Source of the DNA: Thereva unica
Lineage: Eukaryota; Arthropoda; Insecta; Diptera; Therevidae
Assembly (NCBI GenBank): GCA_949987705.1
Contig: OX465286.1
Span: forward strand, 24,168,045 to 24,232,044
DNA: 64,000 nucleotides
Direction of reading: 5' to 3'
Positions 21,180 to 32,281 of the stretch are shown one piece after another (position 1 is the first letter of the stretch; each line of letters starts with the position of its first letter). The translations under genes were made by a program, and so were the position numbers. The notes beneath the pieces are model-generated. The model made no database searches. It had not been told where the DNA came from and saw only the letters and a list, made by a program, of their open reading frames with translations.

Positions 21180-22545
21180 CTAGCATAAAACCCGCGTGCC
21201 TTGCAACGAATTTAAATAAAAACTGTTTATTATGTGCAATGTTTTCCTTCAAAACAAAAAAAATAAAACAAACAAAAAAGTCAGCTGTTATTATCCCTAA
21301 AAGGGTTTATTATAGTGCATTTTTTTAATAAATATGGTAAACAAATTGCTGCGTAAGTTGCAAGTCTGCAAGTTTTGAAGCAGAGATTGGCATGTTTATG
21401 TCATCAAGAGAAGTGACATTTTAGGGTTTGACGAACGTTCGTTAAGTTTGTTTGCCTATTTACGTGGGTGCAAGAAATTATGAAGCAATCACAAATGAAT
21501 ATTAAATAAAGTGAATTTCGAGTCATTCATTTCTACGTGATTATAGGGATGCACTGTCAAAATTTCAGCCCTTCAGCTTCAGAGGTTTGGGTTAACCCCA
21601 TTTCACCCCCTTAGGGGATGAATTTCGAGTAATCGCCTCTTAGTAGATGTCCACGTCATTATAGGGATGCACTGTCGAAATTTCAGCCCTATAGCTCCAG
21701 TAGTTTGGTAACCCCATTTCACTCCGTTAGGGGATAAATTTCGAAAAATCGCTTCTTAGTGAATGTACACGTCATTATAGAGAAGCACTGTCAAAATTTC
21801 AGCCCTATAGCTCCAGCGGTTTTGGGTTGACGCCATTTCACCCCCTTAGGGGATGAATTTCGAAAAATCGCTTTTTAGTGGATGTCCACGCCATTATAGG
21901 GATGCACTGTCAAAAATTCAGCCCTATAGTTCCAGCGGTTTTGGGTTGACCCCATTTCACCCCCTTAGGGGATGAATTTCGAAAAATCGCTTCTTAGTGG
22001 ATGTCCACGTCATTAAAGGGATGCACTGTCAAAATTTCAGCCCTATAGCTATAGCGGTTTGGAAAAATCCCATTTCACCCCTTTAGGGGATGAATTTCGA
22101 AAAATCGCTTTTTAGTGGATGTCCACATCATTATAAGGATGCACTGTCAAAATTTCAGCCCTATAGCTCCAGCGGTTTTGGTATGACCCCAATTCAACCC
22201 CTTAGGGGATGAATTTCGAAAAATTGCTAGGGATGCACTGTCAAAATTTCAGCCCTTTAGCTCTAGCGGTTTAGGTTGTGCGTTGTCTGTCAGTCAGTTA
22301 CTTTTTATACAATAGAAAAAAAGTAAAGAAAAAAAATCCCCTTACAACTTATTGAACCCCATTTCACCCCTTTCAACCCTTTTTTCTCCAAAAAAAAGTA
22401 GCCTATGTCCGTCTCCAAGGTCTAAACTATGTCTGTTGCAAATTTCATCAAAATCGGTCGAGCGGTTTAGGCGTGAAAGCGTAACAGACAGACAGACAGA
22501 CAGACAGACAGAGAGACAGAGTTACTTTCGCATTTATAATATTAG
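21180..22545. repeat. Interspersed element with ~118-bp tandem units and a GACA microsatellite
   Basis: Begins near TACTAGCATAAAACCCGCGTGC. Seven units starting GATGCACTGTCAAAATTTCAG occur at about 21548, 21666, 21785, 21902, 22020, 22138 and 22232. Then comes AAATTTCATCAAAATCGGTC, a (GACA)n tract at about 22489-22516, and the end TTTCGCATTTATAATATTAG. The head, microsatellite and tail recall non-autonomous insect elements that carry GTCT/GACA tracts; family assignment is uncertain. Confidence 0.65.
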
Positions 22546-22752
22546 TAAGGAAGTAAGGATTGCCTATTGTTCATTTATTATTAAAATATCCAATCATAAT
22601 ATTCAACATCCATCATACTGGGAAGTTGATCGTGTGGACCAAAAGGGTCGAACCCACATCCCAACTAGTTTCTATTTGTAGCCGATTTAGGGGTGGTTTC
22701 AACCCTTTAGAATCACCCCTTATCATAAAGTTCGCGTTGATTTAGTACAAAT
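22546..22752. other. Non-coding stretch
   Basis: Two short overlapping open frames with no recognisable domain; nothing else seen. Confidence 0.4.
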
Positions 22753-22911
22753 CAACCACCTTCGCAAATAAATATTAAAAAAAGTGTATTTCATTGCATT
22801 AGTTTTCATTATTATCGAAATAATCGTGAAAACCCCCTAAAAAGGGGTGTTTTTGGCTTTTTAAGGGTGACGCCCATGTTTTAGGACCGCAGGACCCCGA
22901 TTTTCGTGATC
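22753..22911. repeat. Interspersed repeat A (inverted relative to 1232-1390)
   Basis: Reverse-complement copy of the block that abuts the truncated 18S. Here it is followed at once by repeat B. Confidence 0.8.
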
Positions 22912-23424
22912 AGCGACCCCAAAGACCATTAGGGTTCGATTTTCTTAACGGTTTCAATGGACTATCTGTTTTCAGCAAAAGACTTTTATTTTTATATTTT
23001 AAAAATAAAAGTCTTCAAAGACTTTTATAGAAAAAACTGGAAAAATAAAAATCTTAGAAAGACTTTTATGCAAGACAGAAAAAAATAAAAGTCTTTTTAA
23101 CAGTTATTTTTGATTTTAAAAATAAAAGTCTTCCCATAAGAGTTTTGGAAGACTTCAAAAATAAAAAACAAAAATAAGTGTTTTTAATGACCTAAAACTT
23201 TTTTAGTTAAATATAACTGTTATTGTTTATTTAAAAAATTTAAATTAATTTTAACTAATAAACTTGACTTTTATAATAAAAGTCTACAATTTAAAAGTAA
23301 CCCCACCACCGCGTAGAACTCGCTACTCTGAGTATCCAGTATAAATTTTATGCAGATCAGACAACATTTACTATTTGATTTTTTAAGTCAAAAATACAAA
23401 TATAACAGTTATTTACGATCCCTG
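22912..23424. repeat. Interspersed repeat B (direct copy of 2857-3366)
   Basis: Same sequence and orientation as 2857-3366, with small indels; similarity ends near GATCC. Confidence 0.85.
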
Positions 23425-24401
23425 ATATAAACACTAACTGGTTAGAATTTCAGGTCAAATTCAGGACCTTAAATTTGAAAATTAATTGCCCTTTAATTTT
23501 TGTCCATCGCATCCATCGTATGAGGTGTTTTCTTTTTTAAAAAGTAGTATTATTTTTCGCTGCTGGTGGGCGTTTTGCGCCCTTCTCAGATTCTGTTGAT
23601 AATTAAACCTCCAAAGAAAAAGCCGTTGAAAAACTGCAACTACTACTTTCATCTCATTTAATTTTTCATACAAATGCATAATTTTGGCTCAAAATCTAAA
23701 AAAAATAGTAATAATAAAACCCTGCATACTTCGCATACACCCTCTACACCCACGCCTACAATCATTCCATCCCAGTAGGAAATAGTGCAAGCGCTTATGG
23801 GGTAATCAGAGAATTCATGCATGAAAAATCAAATAAAGTAAGTTCTTCTATTTGTAATAACTAAGAAGCGAATAGGTAATAACTACACTTTAGTCGGGCG
23901 AGAATGAAACATGTCAGAACGTGCTGAAGGTACCTTTTACAAATGTAATGTCTGGTAAGTGTGCTTACCACCCTAGGACATCTACGTGTAAAAGTAATCG
24001 ATTCTGTAATTGGTAATGTAACCTATTGACATTACTAATCGACACTACTCAATCGATTCGGTAATGCTTACATTTCCTACTGGGATTCTCGTTGCAAAAA
24101 AACCACTTCAGGCAACCCGGACTCATACAATTCATAAAAATGTTATATTCTCTATCCCTTTAAATTTAAATCATCTTTAAAGAGAGTCATGAAAAGTATA
24201 ATGGAAGCTACAAAGTTATCAGCTTAAATCACAACCTTCTATACTACATGTACGGCAGTTGTGTGCGTATTATTTTGTGGTCCGGCTGAAACGTCAAATC
24301 TAACAAGGTTATGTACGAAAATACTCAAATCGAACGCGGTAAAATTATTTCAGCGCGAATAATTTTATGAAAATAATTACATATTGCTGTGAAAGAGAGA
24401 G
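23425..24401. other. Non-coding region left of the Polinton, containing one MITE
   Basis: Apart from the MITE at 23771-24084 I see only AT-rich unique-looking sequence; no gene, RNA or recognised repeat. Confidence 0.4.
23771..24084. mobile_element. Candidate MITE, 314 bp
   Basis: Starts CCCAGTAGGAAAT and ends with its reverse complement ATTTCCTACTGGG (13 bp). The interior is non-coding, with TTACCACC/GGTAATG motifs. No convincing TSD. Confidence 0.55.
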
Positions 24402-25356
24402 AGAATTATTATTTTTTGTTTGTTCGGTGAACTAATTATGTTAAAAGAAAGTTATTTAGTTGATATGCCTGACAACAATTAAATTAAAACGTTGGCATGG
24501 AAGTAATACCCAAAAATTATGAATTTTAGTTAAATTTTAGTGTTTTTTAGTGCCATACAGTGGGCCAACAATAGTAATCGAATTTGCAGTGATTTTAAAG
24601 TGAATAGTATCTTCATTATGGTGTAATTATTTAAGATATAAGTGCAGAAAATGTGAAACAAAGTGCTAAGGTTATTGTTTTGTTTGACATTTGAATTGGG
24701 GCATATTTTGTGCATTTATGTATAAATATTTAATTTTGGATATAGAATCATTCTAGACTGTGGGTATAGCAGTAATCGGCAAAATGTGCAATGGCTTTAC
24801 ATCCAAGATAAAACCTTCATAAATGCATATATGTCCCAGTAGTATGAATATGGGGATTCTAACTCATGAGAAAAAAAGTGCAAAAAGTTCATATAAAAAA
24901 AACGTGAGTGTGCAAAAAGCACTCGAGTTGGAAAAGTTCATATAAAAAAAGTGTTGAGTGTGCAAAAAGCACTTGATTGGAAAAATTTGGTGTAAAAAAG
25001 TCTTGATTGTGGAAAATGCACTTTAGTGGAGAAAGTGTTGATGTGCAAAAGATCAGTTGATGTTGAAAGTGTATATGAAAAAAGTGTTTGAGTGCAGAAA
25101 GTTGATTGATGTGAAATGATTGTTTGGGTGTTTGAATTGTGTGTGTGTGTGCGTGTGTGTAAAAATAGTTGTGGTGTGGTGTCAAAATGTAAATTGTGGT
25201 GTTGAAAATGTGTATATAAAATACGTGAATTACTTGTAAGGAAAAATGTGGTGCAAAATAGTGCGTATAAGAAATGTTTTGTTGGGAAAAGCACTAAAAA
25301 AAGTTTTTCGTTGGGATGAAGTATGCGTGAAGGGACGGACGTTGTTGATAAGGCGA
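24402..25356 (+). repeat. Left terminal inverted repeat of the Polinton
   Basis: Pairs with 39060-39984. Contains short internal repeats (GTGCAAAAAGCACT, TTCATATAAAAAA), a (TG)n tract near 25140 and a 134-bp extra segment (24704-24837) missing from the right repeat. Confidence 0.93.
24704..24837. mobile_element. 134-bp insertion in the left Polinton TIR only
   Basis: The right TIR reads directly from GGGGCA into AGTAGTATG. The left has 134 bp between. The insert plus flank shows inverted ends (GGGCATATTTTGTGCATTTATG-like against CATAAATGCATATATGTCCC), suggesting a tiny MITE. TSD unclear. Confidence 0.55.
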
Positions 25357-25949
25357 ACGTTGTTGTTCATGGCGGTTGGGGTCAAGTTGATTTTTTTGGC
25401 GGTCTGGACATTGGTTATGGACATGGGGATATTTTTGTTCCGGTTAAAAAAAGTTTTGTGAGAACTCGTGGATGGTGATAAGATGTTTACGAAAGTTTTG
25501 GCATTGCTGATAAGAGAAATTTTCGTCTTAGAATTAGTGATAAGATGTTAAAAATAATATTTCGCATTACATTTGTCGTAAAAATATTGTTGTTATGGTA
25601 AAGACGATAATTTTGTTGTTTATGATGGTTGGGGTCAAGTTAATTTTTGGCGGTTTTGACATTGGTGATGGACATTGACATATTTTTTTGTTCTGATTAA
25701 AAATTTTTATGAGAACTCGTGGATGGTGATAAGATGTTTACGAAAATTTTGACATGTGAAAAAAAAATAATATTTCGCATTACATTTGATCTTTTTATAA
25801 GTTTATTATCATTATTGTTTTCAATATTTTTCTCTTTTAAAGTTTACATTTTAAATTAATTGTGAGTTTTAGTTTAGTTCACATAGTGCTTTCAAATAGT
25901 GTGGTGCATTTTCTATTAAAAGTTATTTTAACGTCGTTCGGTTTTCAAA
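25357..25949 (+). other. Polinton leader between TIR and first gene, with a direct repeat
   Basis: A ~140-bp block (GGTTGGGGTCAAGTTGAT ... GAACTCGTGGATGGTGATAAG) at about 25373-25510 recurs at about 25629-25760. No coding sequence. It would hold the promoter of the zinc-finger/PolB gene. Confidence 0.6.
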
Positions 25950-26744
25950 ATGAATAATTTTATTTGTGAAATTTGCGATAAAGCCTTTACGAGAGCCTCT
26001 TCTTTAAAGAGACATCGTGACGTTTTACATGGTGATGGCTTTTTATGCGAAATTTGTGGTGAACAGTTCACAAATATTCAGAGCTTTAAAAAACATTTAT
26101 TAAAGGGTCATGTTGATATAGACAATAAACTTTCCACCTCAAGTGTACAAGAGCAGAATATCGAACGTGAAGTTTTACCAGGTATGAATAAAATTAGAAA
26201 CATCGAAATAAGTAAAAATCCTCATTATAATTCTTTAGGCAATATTTCTATTGCGGCAAAAGATCTGGCAGGTGCTAGCACTTCTTCAGCGACAAGAGAT
26301 TTGGCAATAGGTGAAACTTCTTCTTCCAATATTACCAATACAATTTTTTGCGAATCGTGCGGAGTTCATGTTTTCCATAAACAATTTAAATACCATCTAC
26401 GTACGAATAAACACAAACAAAATGCTGGGGAGCGTATTGATGCTAATGTAAAAAGTGTAAAAAGTTGTTTTGAAGAAAGAATTGAAACATTGATTGTCGA
26501 AAATGGAGATGAAGCTCTTTTAGATCCTTTTGCGTTCTTCAATCAAAATGAAAAATCTATTCAAGAAATGTTGTCAAGCATGTTAAAGAAGCATGATTCG
26601 TATAAATTCAATATTGAAATGTTCGCTGAGTATATTAAGATGATTGAGGTTGAGGAAGAATTTGATCTAGAAAAGCTTATTTTGAAAGCATCTTGCAAGA
26701 TGTGGATACCTGTCTTCCAAACTCAAATTCTTCCTACACTGTAA
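25950..26744 (+). CDS. Polinton C2H2 zinc-finger protein / PolB N-terminal region
   Basis: 264 codons from an ATG. Two classical C2H2 fingers at residues ~5-30 (CEICDKAFTRASSLKRH) and ~34-55 (CEICGEQFTNIQSFKKH). A third CxxC...H...H-type finger sits near residue 130 (FCESCGVHVFHKQFKYH). The C-terminal half is acidic and helical (EMLSSMLKKHDSYKF, IEVEEEFDLEKL). In insect Polintons similar finger domains precede PolB, so this may once have been continuous with the downstream polymerase, from which it differs by one frame at ~26700. Likely a DNA-binding replication protein (inference). Confidence 0.7.
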   Translation: MNNFICEICDKAFTRASSLKRHRDVLHGDGFLCEICGEQFTNIQSFKKHLLKGHVDIDNKLSTSSVQEQNIEREVLPGMNKIRNIEISKNPHYNSLGNISIAAKDLAGASTSSATRDLAIGETSSSNITNTIFCESCGVHVFHKQFKYHLRTNKHKQNAGERIDANVKSVKSCFEERIETLIVENGDEALLDPFAFFNQNEKSIQEMLSSMLKKHDSYKFNIEMFAEYIKMIEVEEEFDLEKLILKASCKMWIPVFQTQILPTL

Positions 26745-29108
26745 ATGTTCAAGAGCACATTCCATGTGCATTTGCATATAGAATACAATGTACATTTAAC
26801 AGTGAGTTAAATAGATTTAAGATATATAGAGGTAAGGATGCATCTATCAAATTTGTACATTCTTTAGTAAAAGATTTAAAAGAACTTTATATTAAATATT
26901 TAGATAAGGTAGAGCCTATGATTCCTTTAACAAATGACGAATTACGTAGACAGAATGAGAGTAATATTTGTCATATTTGTAATTTAGAGTTGGGTATTGA
27001 TCGTGTTAAAGATCATTGTCATTTAACAGGGAAGTATCGAGGTCCTGCTCATAATAGTTGCAATTTGAAATTTCAGACTCCAAAATTCTTTCCAATATTT
27101 TTCCATAACTTCTCAGGTTATGATTGTCATTTATTTGTTAAAGCCCTTTCTCAAATTAAAGGTGAGATCAGCGTCATTCCTTTAAATAAAGAATTATACA
27201 TTTCTCTTTCAAAACGAATATTTGTCTCTGAAACCGATACTATAGAGTTGAGATTTCTCGATTCGAGTAGGTTCATGCAATCAAGCTTAGAATCACTTGC
27301 AAATAATCTAGCTCCTGAAGATCTTAAAGTGGTTCGAAGTGTATTTTGTGAGGAGGAAGCTTTTAATTTAATGAGGAGAAAAGGTGTTTTCCCATATGAA
27401 TACTTAAACTCTTGGGAGCGATTGAATGACACTTGCCTCCCTCCTATAGAAAAATTTCACAATATGTAAGTTAACAAACAGTGTGTGCTCCAAAAAAGAT
27501 TATGCCATGCAGGGAAAGTGTGGAATAAATTCAATTGCAAAAGTTTGGGGGATTATTTAGAGCTATATTTAAAAACAGATGTGTTACTCTTAACTGATGT
27601 ATTTGAAAACTTCAGAAAAATTTGCAGAAACATCTATTCTTTAGATCCGTGTCATTATTACACAACTCCAGGGTTGTCATGGGATGCGATGTTAAGAACG
27701 ACGGCGGTTAATCTTGAACTTTTCACTGATGTTAATATGTATAATTTCATTAAAAAAGGAATTAGAGGCGGCATTACTCAATGTTCGCATAGAAACACAA
27801 AAGCAAATAATAAATACATGACTAACTTTGATAAAAGTAAACCATCGCGTTTCTTAAATTATGTTGATGCTAATAATTTGTATGGATGGGCTATGTCGCA
27901 ACCTCTTCCACATTCAGACTTAAGATGGGTAAAATATAAAAACATTGATATTATGGACATATCTGAAGACTCAGAATTTGGTTTTATATTTGAAGTCGAT
28001 TTAGAGTACCCACAATCAAAACATGACGATCATAATGATTTGCCTTTTTGCGTTCAAAATAAAAAACCTCCAAATTCTAAATTTCCTAAATTACTTGCTG
28101 ACTTAACAGATAAATCGCGTTATATAATTCATTATAGAAATCTTCAACAATGCCTCAAACATGGATTGATATTAAAAAAGGTTCATAGAACACTACAGTT
28201 TAAACAAGAACGTTGGTTAAAAAAATATATAGACAAAAATACCTATTATCGCAGTATTGCGAAAAATGAGTTTGAAAATTTTTTTTTCAAATTGATGAAT
28301 AATGCTGTTTATGGAAAAACAATGGAAAATATTGAGAAACGGAAAGATGTTAAACTCGTTACGAAATGGGAAAGTGATGGTAAACGTCTTGGAGCTCGGG
28401 CTCTCATAGCAAAACCAAATTTTCATAGTTGCGCGAATTTTACTGACGATTTTGTTGCGATACAATTAAACAAAGTTAAAAACTATTATAATAAACCTCT
28501 TTATTTAGGGTTTTGTATCCTTGAATTATCTAAATGGAAAATGTACAACTTTCATTATGAGTATATGAAACCGAAATACAACAAAAATTTAATTCTTAAT
28601 TATATGGATACTGATTCATTCATATATACAATTGATACAGAGGATTTCTATAAAGATATTTTAAACGACATAGACAATTACTTCGACACTTCTGATTACG
28701 CAATTAATAATCCCTACAAAATACCATTAAAAAATAAGAAAGTTGTTGGTTACATATATGAAAGATGAAGCTAATGGTAAAATTGTTAAAGAATTCATAG
28801 GACTTAGAGCTAAGATGTATTCAGTAGACATTGTTAGTTCTAAATTGCTAAAGAAAGCGAAGGGCGTAAAAAAATGTGTTGTAGATAATATAGACTTAGA
28901 AAATTACAGAGATTGTTTATATAGAAAAAAGTTATTTTATGGTAAAATGAATATTTTTAAATCAAAATTGCACAATTTGTATACCCAATCAATTAATAAA
29001 GTAGCTTTAAGTTATTTAGACGATAAACGATTTATTAAGGAGGATAGAATTAGCACATATGCATGGGGACATTATAAGATAAGTACAATGAATGTAAATA
29101 CAGAGTAA
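26693..29108 (+). pseudogene. Polinton protein-primed family B DNA polymerase, frameshifted
   Basis: Replicates the element from its inverted repeats. N-terminal part: HIPCAFAYRI, an HNH/endonuclease-VII-like zinc motif (CHICNLELGIDRVKDHCHLTG...H..CN) near 26970-27065, then 3'-5' exonuclease motifs (FFHNFSGYDCHLF, then LDSSRFM). Palm domain: motif A DANNLYGWAM near 27870, motif B NAVYGKTMEN near 28310, motif C YMDTDSF near 28600. C-terminal end ISTYAWGHYKI. Lesions: stop at 27467-27469 with a local double frame change to ~27510, and a frame change near 28757. Domain order and motifs are typical of Polinton PolB. Cannot make full enzyme as read. Confidence 0.92.
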
Positions 29109-29699
29109 TAAAAAGTGTAATAAATGTAAAAAACAAAAATCTTTATTTATTCTTCTACAAACTGGTTTCACGTACAGGAATTATCAAGAAATTTGCCTTA
29201 ACGAAAAACAACAGATAATTTTTTTGTTATACAGGAACTTTCAAGAAATTTGCGACTTTTTGTTTAAAGCATTTCCTCTTATCATCAAAGATAAGCGTAA
29301 GAACTTACAGGAATTATCAAGAAATTTGCGTTAACGAAAAACAACAGCTATTTTTTTTGTTATATATATATATACTATGGGGGGTTCTGGACCAATTTTG
29401 TATGGAAATTTGTATGGGCCTCTAAATTCACATTTTCCGCCATTTTGGATTTTTGATGATGACGTCATCGCCTGAATATATTTTTATTTATTGGTGAGAT
29501 GAAACTTGATGATGACGTCATCCCGGCAGAGATAATTAGCCGATCCTATACCCGATGTTTTATAATCATTTCTTCTTATCATAAAAGATAAGCGTAAATG
29601 ATCTTTGCAGTGTTAAATACCCAAAGTTTTGAAATATATCATTCAGTTTAATTTTTAAATTCGACTAACAAAGTGTTAAAAAGTTTTTAATTACGAATA
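29109..29699 (+). other. Polinton intergenic region with direct repeats
   Basis: A ~55-bp block (TTACAGGAATTATCAAGAAATT...AACAACAG) at about 29173 recurs at about 29308. GATGATGACGTCATC occurs near 29455 and 29510. No gene. A CRE/ATF-like TGACGTCA core lies in both copies, possibly promoter elements for the next gene (inference). Confidence 0.5.
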
Positions 29700-30316
29700 A
29701 TGGAAAACGTTGATAGCTTCGAAATATTAGAAGAATTAAATTCTTTAAATCCTAAACCAATTTTACCATATAAGGATATGAAGGAATATGGCGCTTATAA
29801 AATCATAAGTTGTAAAAAAGCGCAAACCAAATCAAGGGCGGATCTAGAAAAGTTTTTTAGGGGGGGGCGATCTGAGTAATAAAAAATTTTAAGGATATTT
29901 ATTATTTGTAGTGTTTATATGTTAATGAACTTGTGAATATGTATTTAAAAATATACTGTGTGAATGCTTCTACTTCGGGATATGTCTAAGAAATAAAATG
30001 AAATCTGAGTGAAATGAAAAAGAGGTTGAGGCTGTAAATGCTAAAATTTTTATTTTAGGGGGGGCGATCGCCCCCATCGCCCCCCCTGTGGATCCGCCCC
30101 TGAACCAAATATGGTTGGAAGGTGCGTTTGGAGTTAGAGGACTACCATTTGTTTCTTCCAGAAAGATACAATAGGATGACTTCGTCAGCAATGGAAAAAA
30201 TTAACGAGGGACGATTCCTTATTTCTTATCAAGGGGTTGTAGGGAATTTAGCAAGATTCCAATTTTCGAAGGCAATTCAAAATCCTGATTTCTACACGTC
30301 TTTAGAAGAAGAATAA
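29700..30316 (+). CDS. Polinton small OB-fold-like protein, split by a hAT MITE
   Basis: ATG at 29700 opens MENVDSFEILEELNSLN. The frame runs to 29832 and, after removing the MITE (29833-30102) and one 8-bp duplicate, continues YGWKVRLELEDYHLFLPERY to the stop at 30316, about 112 aa with no lesion. The pattern (lysine-rich turn, YG, then alternating hydrophobics, LELED, FLPERYN) resembles OB-fold single-stranded-DNA-binding-like proteins seen next to PolB in Polintons. Role as a replication SSB is inferred from position and resemblance. Confidence 0.55.
29833..30102. mobile_element. hAT-type MITE, 270 bp
   Basis: Exact 8-bp duplication AACCAAAT at 29825-29832 and 30103-30110. Ends CAAGGGCGGATC and (reverse complement) CAGGGGCGGATC. 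Subterminal G8/C8-rich runs (GGGGGGGCGATC). No ORF. TSD length and the CAG-GGCGGATC end are characteristic of hAT. Confidence 0.9.
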
Positions 30317-30451
30317 TTGTAATAAATTGTAAAGGATTGTTGTAAATTGTAATAAATTTTGTTTATTGTGAAAATGTTTCTTGTGTTCTTATTTCTACAT
30401 TTTATTAGGTGGTTAAATAAAAAGGCAGAGGTTGTTTGTTTAACATAAAAT

Positions 30452-30922
30452 TTACTTTTTATTTAATAAAAATGTTCTAATGGTAAATACATTTTGGAGA
30501 GCACACTGACCTTTATGACTAAAACAAGTTAATTCTTGATGTATAAATCGAAGCCATGATATTTTCGGACATTGCAGTTCCTGTTCAGCATCAAAAATGG
30601 TTGCTCCGTCTCCAAGAAAGTCTTTTATCCATTCTTTTTTTTCCGAACCTTTTACAATTATTGTTTTTCCAGCAAGTAATGGTGCCACAAGAGTGTAGAG
30701 ATTATGATATGGAACATACCCATCATACCATCCAAAACCATGAAGATTATGTTTTAACCAAAAGACTTGTTTTTTTCTTTTAGCAGTTAAATCTTCAAAG
30801 TTAAATGGTGCTTGAAAAATAAAGTGTTGAAGTTTATTATCTGAAGAAAGAATTGCAAGTTTCTTGACAATAAACTTGTTTTGTTGATCCTTGAAACCTT
30901 GAATGTCAACAATTACAGACAT
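30452..30922 (-). CDS. Conserved Polinton protein of unknown function (156 aa)
   Basis: Opens MSVIVDIQGFKDQQNKFIVK and continues with KKLAIL, WYDGYVPYHNLY, TIIVKGSEKKEWIKDFLG and CPKI. The N-terminal DIQGF...KKLAIL and the VKGxEKxxWI block suggest an RNase H-fold, DEDD-exonuclease-like arrangement, but a full catalytic set is not evident to me. No stop or frameshift. Lies 6 bp downstream of the capsid gene in the minus-strand block. I recall similar proteins beside capsid genes in insect Polintons; function unknown. Confidence 0.6.
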   Translation of the reverse strand: MSVIVDIQGFKDQQNKFIVKKLAILSSDNKLQHFIFQAPFNFEDLTAKRKKQVFWLKHNLHGFGWYDGYVPYHNLYTLVAPLLAGKTIIVKGSEKKEWIKDFLGDGATIFDAEQELQCPKISWLRFIHQELTCFSHKGQCALQNVFTIRTFLLNKK

Positions 30923-30928
30923 CGTGTT

Positions 30929-32130
30929 TTAAATAACTTTTTTGACTTCACTAGTCAGCGGATTATACTCGACTATTCGATCGTGGATAAGTAAGCAGTA
31001 AGCTGTTGTTTTCGGTGGAATATTAACGGAAGTTTTGAATTCTAATTTTATGTCTACAGGACCACTTTTGATAACTTCATTTTGATAAGAGCAATCGATA
31101 ACCGCAATCGGAGCATTTTCGAGAAATTCTTTGGCTGAGAAGAGAGGTTGAGGTTTCCGTCCATAATAAGATTGTTGAAATTTCGCATACATATTGTATA
31201 ATAGAGCATAACGATCTCGATCAAATCTCAAATTTAAATCATCATACGGGTAGGAATCTGAATTTAGATGTACTTTAACGTTAGTAAGATTGCAGTGATC
31301 AAACCTGCTGGAATCCTTTTTTTATTATCTTTCCTTTCAGTTTGTAGGGCCAATATAACATATCTCGGTTTTTCCAACTGTGCAGATATTTTAACTGACC
31401 ACGTGTGATCGGTTGCTATAGGTAAAAGCGGATATTCATATACATCCCAGCTACGAAATGGAGTTTGAATTGGACGTCCACTTTCAACAGTTTTCAACAA
31501 TGCTAGCTTCTCATTGTCTGCTACAGATATGTGTGGTATTTTCCATTGCAGCTTAAAGATTTTAATAGTAACTTCATTGGTGGGATCTATGAGAGAATTA
31601 TTGTCATCTGTTCTGCTTCGAATTAGTATTAATTCATGTTTGGCATTTAAAATAATTTTCTTGTAGTCTTCGGCAAATCCTAACAGCATGTTAAGCGGCA
31701 CACAAAAATTGAAAAACAACTTTTCAGGTTTGATAGTTTCTGAGGGTGACCAGCCGGCATTGTAAAGCATTTTGCTTTCATTTTCATTTAATGAGATATA
31801 GTTCTTCAACGTTGATACAATTCCGAGGTTTCTTGTTCGGTCGATTTCCACTCCATTTAATTCGTAACGAATTTCGTCGAAAAGAAATGAAAAAACGTTG
31901 TTTGTTAGACTTGCATCAGCAGATTTTGTCCCATCAGTCTTGGTTAAGGAGCCTTCAATATAGATTAAACTCTCACTAGGTTGAATGTATAAATCCTGAT
32001 GCTGTACTGGTATTCGAATCTCATCGCTGTTTTTAAATGAAGTTAAAAATGGTGAATAGCTGTGGTATTCTACTTTTGCTACACTGTTATCATAAGAAAT
32101 ACCTCTACCAATATTCAATATTTCACTCAT
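30929..32130 (-). pseudogene. Polinton major capsid protein (double jelly roll), one frameshift
   Basis: Starts MSEILNIGRGISYDNSVAKV at 32130 and runs ~280 residues in one frame (GVEIDRTRNLGIV, GWSPSETIKPEKLFFNFCVPL). It then changes frame near 31300 and resumes RFDHCNLTNVKVHLNSDSYP, DRYALLYNMYAKFQQSYYG to a stop at 30929. Total ~400 aa, the expected size of the double-jelly-roll MCP. It would assemble the icosahedral shell. The order minor capsid, mini-ORF, MCP on one strand suggests a co-transcribed virion block. Confidence 0.85.
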
Positions 32131-32281
32131 TTTTTAATTTAAGTCCAAGAGATATTAAAAATTGTCTGTTAGCTGAAGTTAATTGTGGTCTTATCCTTGG
32201 TAAAGTCAATAAAGGACTGGAGATCTGGTTATCTTTTTGTAATCTTTTATTATTATCACTTTCTCTGTTATATATCAGCAT
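32123..32281 (-). CDS. Overlapping mini-ORF between the two capsid genes (52 aa)
   Basis: ATG at 32281 lies inside the end of the minor capsid gene (14-nt overlap) and the TGA at 32123-32125 lies inside the first codons of the MCP (8-nt overlap). The product is basic and Asn/Gln-rich, with a central LTLPRIRPQL and a C-terminal LISLGLKLKNE. It is lesion-free although both neighbours carry mutations. Stop-start overlaps of this kind suggest translation coupled to the flanking capsid genes (inference). No domain recognised. Confidence 0.5.
   Translation of the reverse strand: MLIYNRESDNNKRLQKDNQISSPLLTLPRIRPQLTSANRQFLISLGLKLKNE

Noticed and set aside
21540..22260. CRISPR-like look of regularly spaced repeats
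   Set aside because: Units are contiguous 118-bp tandem repeats without unique spacers, in a eukaryotic genome.
24889..25461. Several overlapping ORFs in the Polinton left TIR
   Set aside because: Low-complexity H/T/F-rich translations of the inverted repeat; the same sequence is antisense at the right end.
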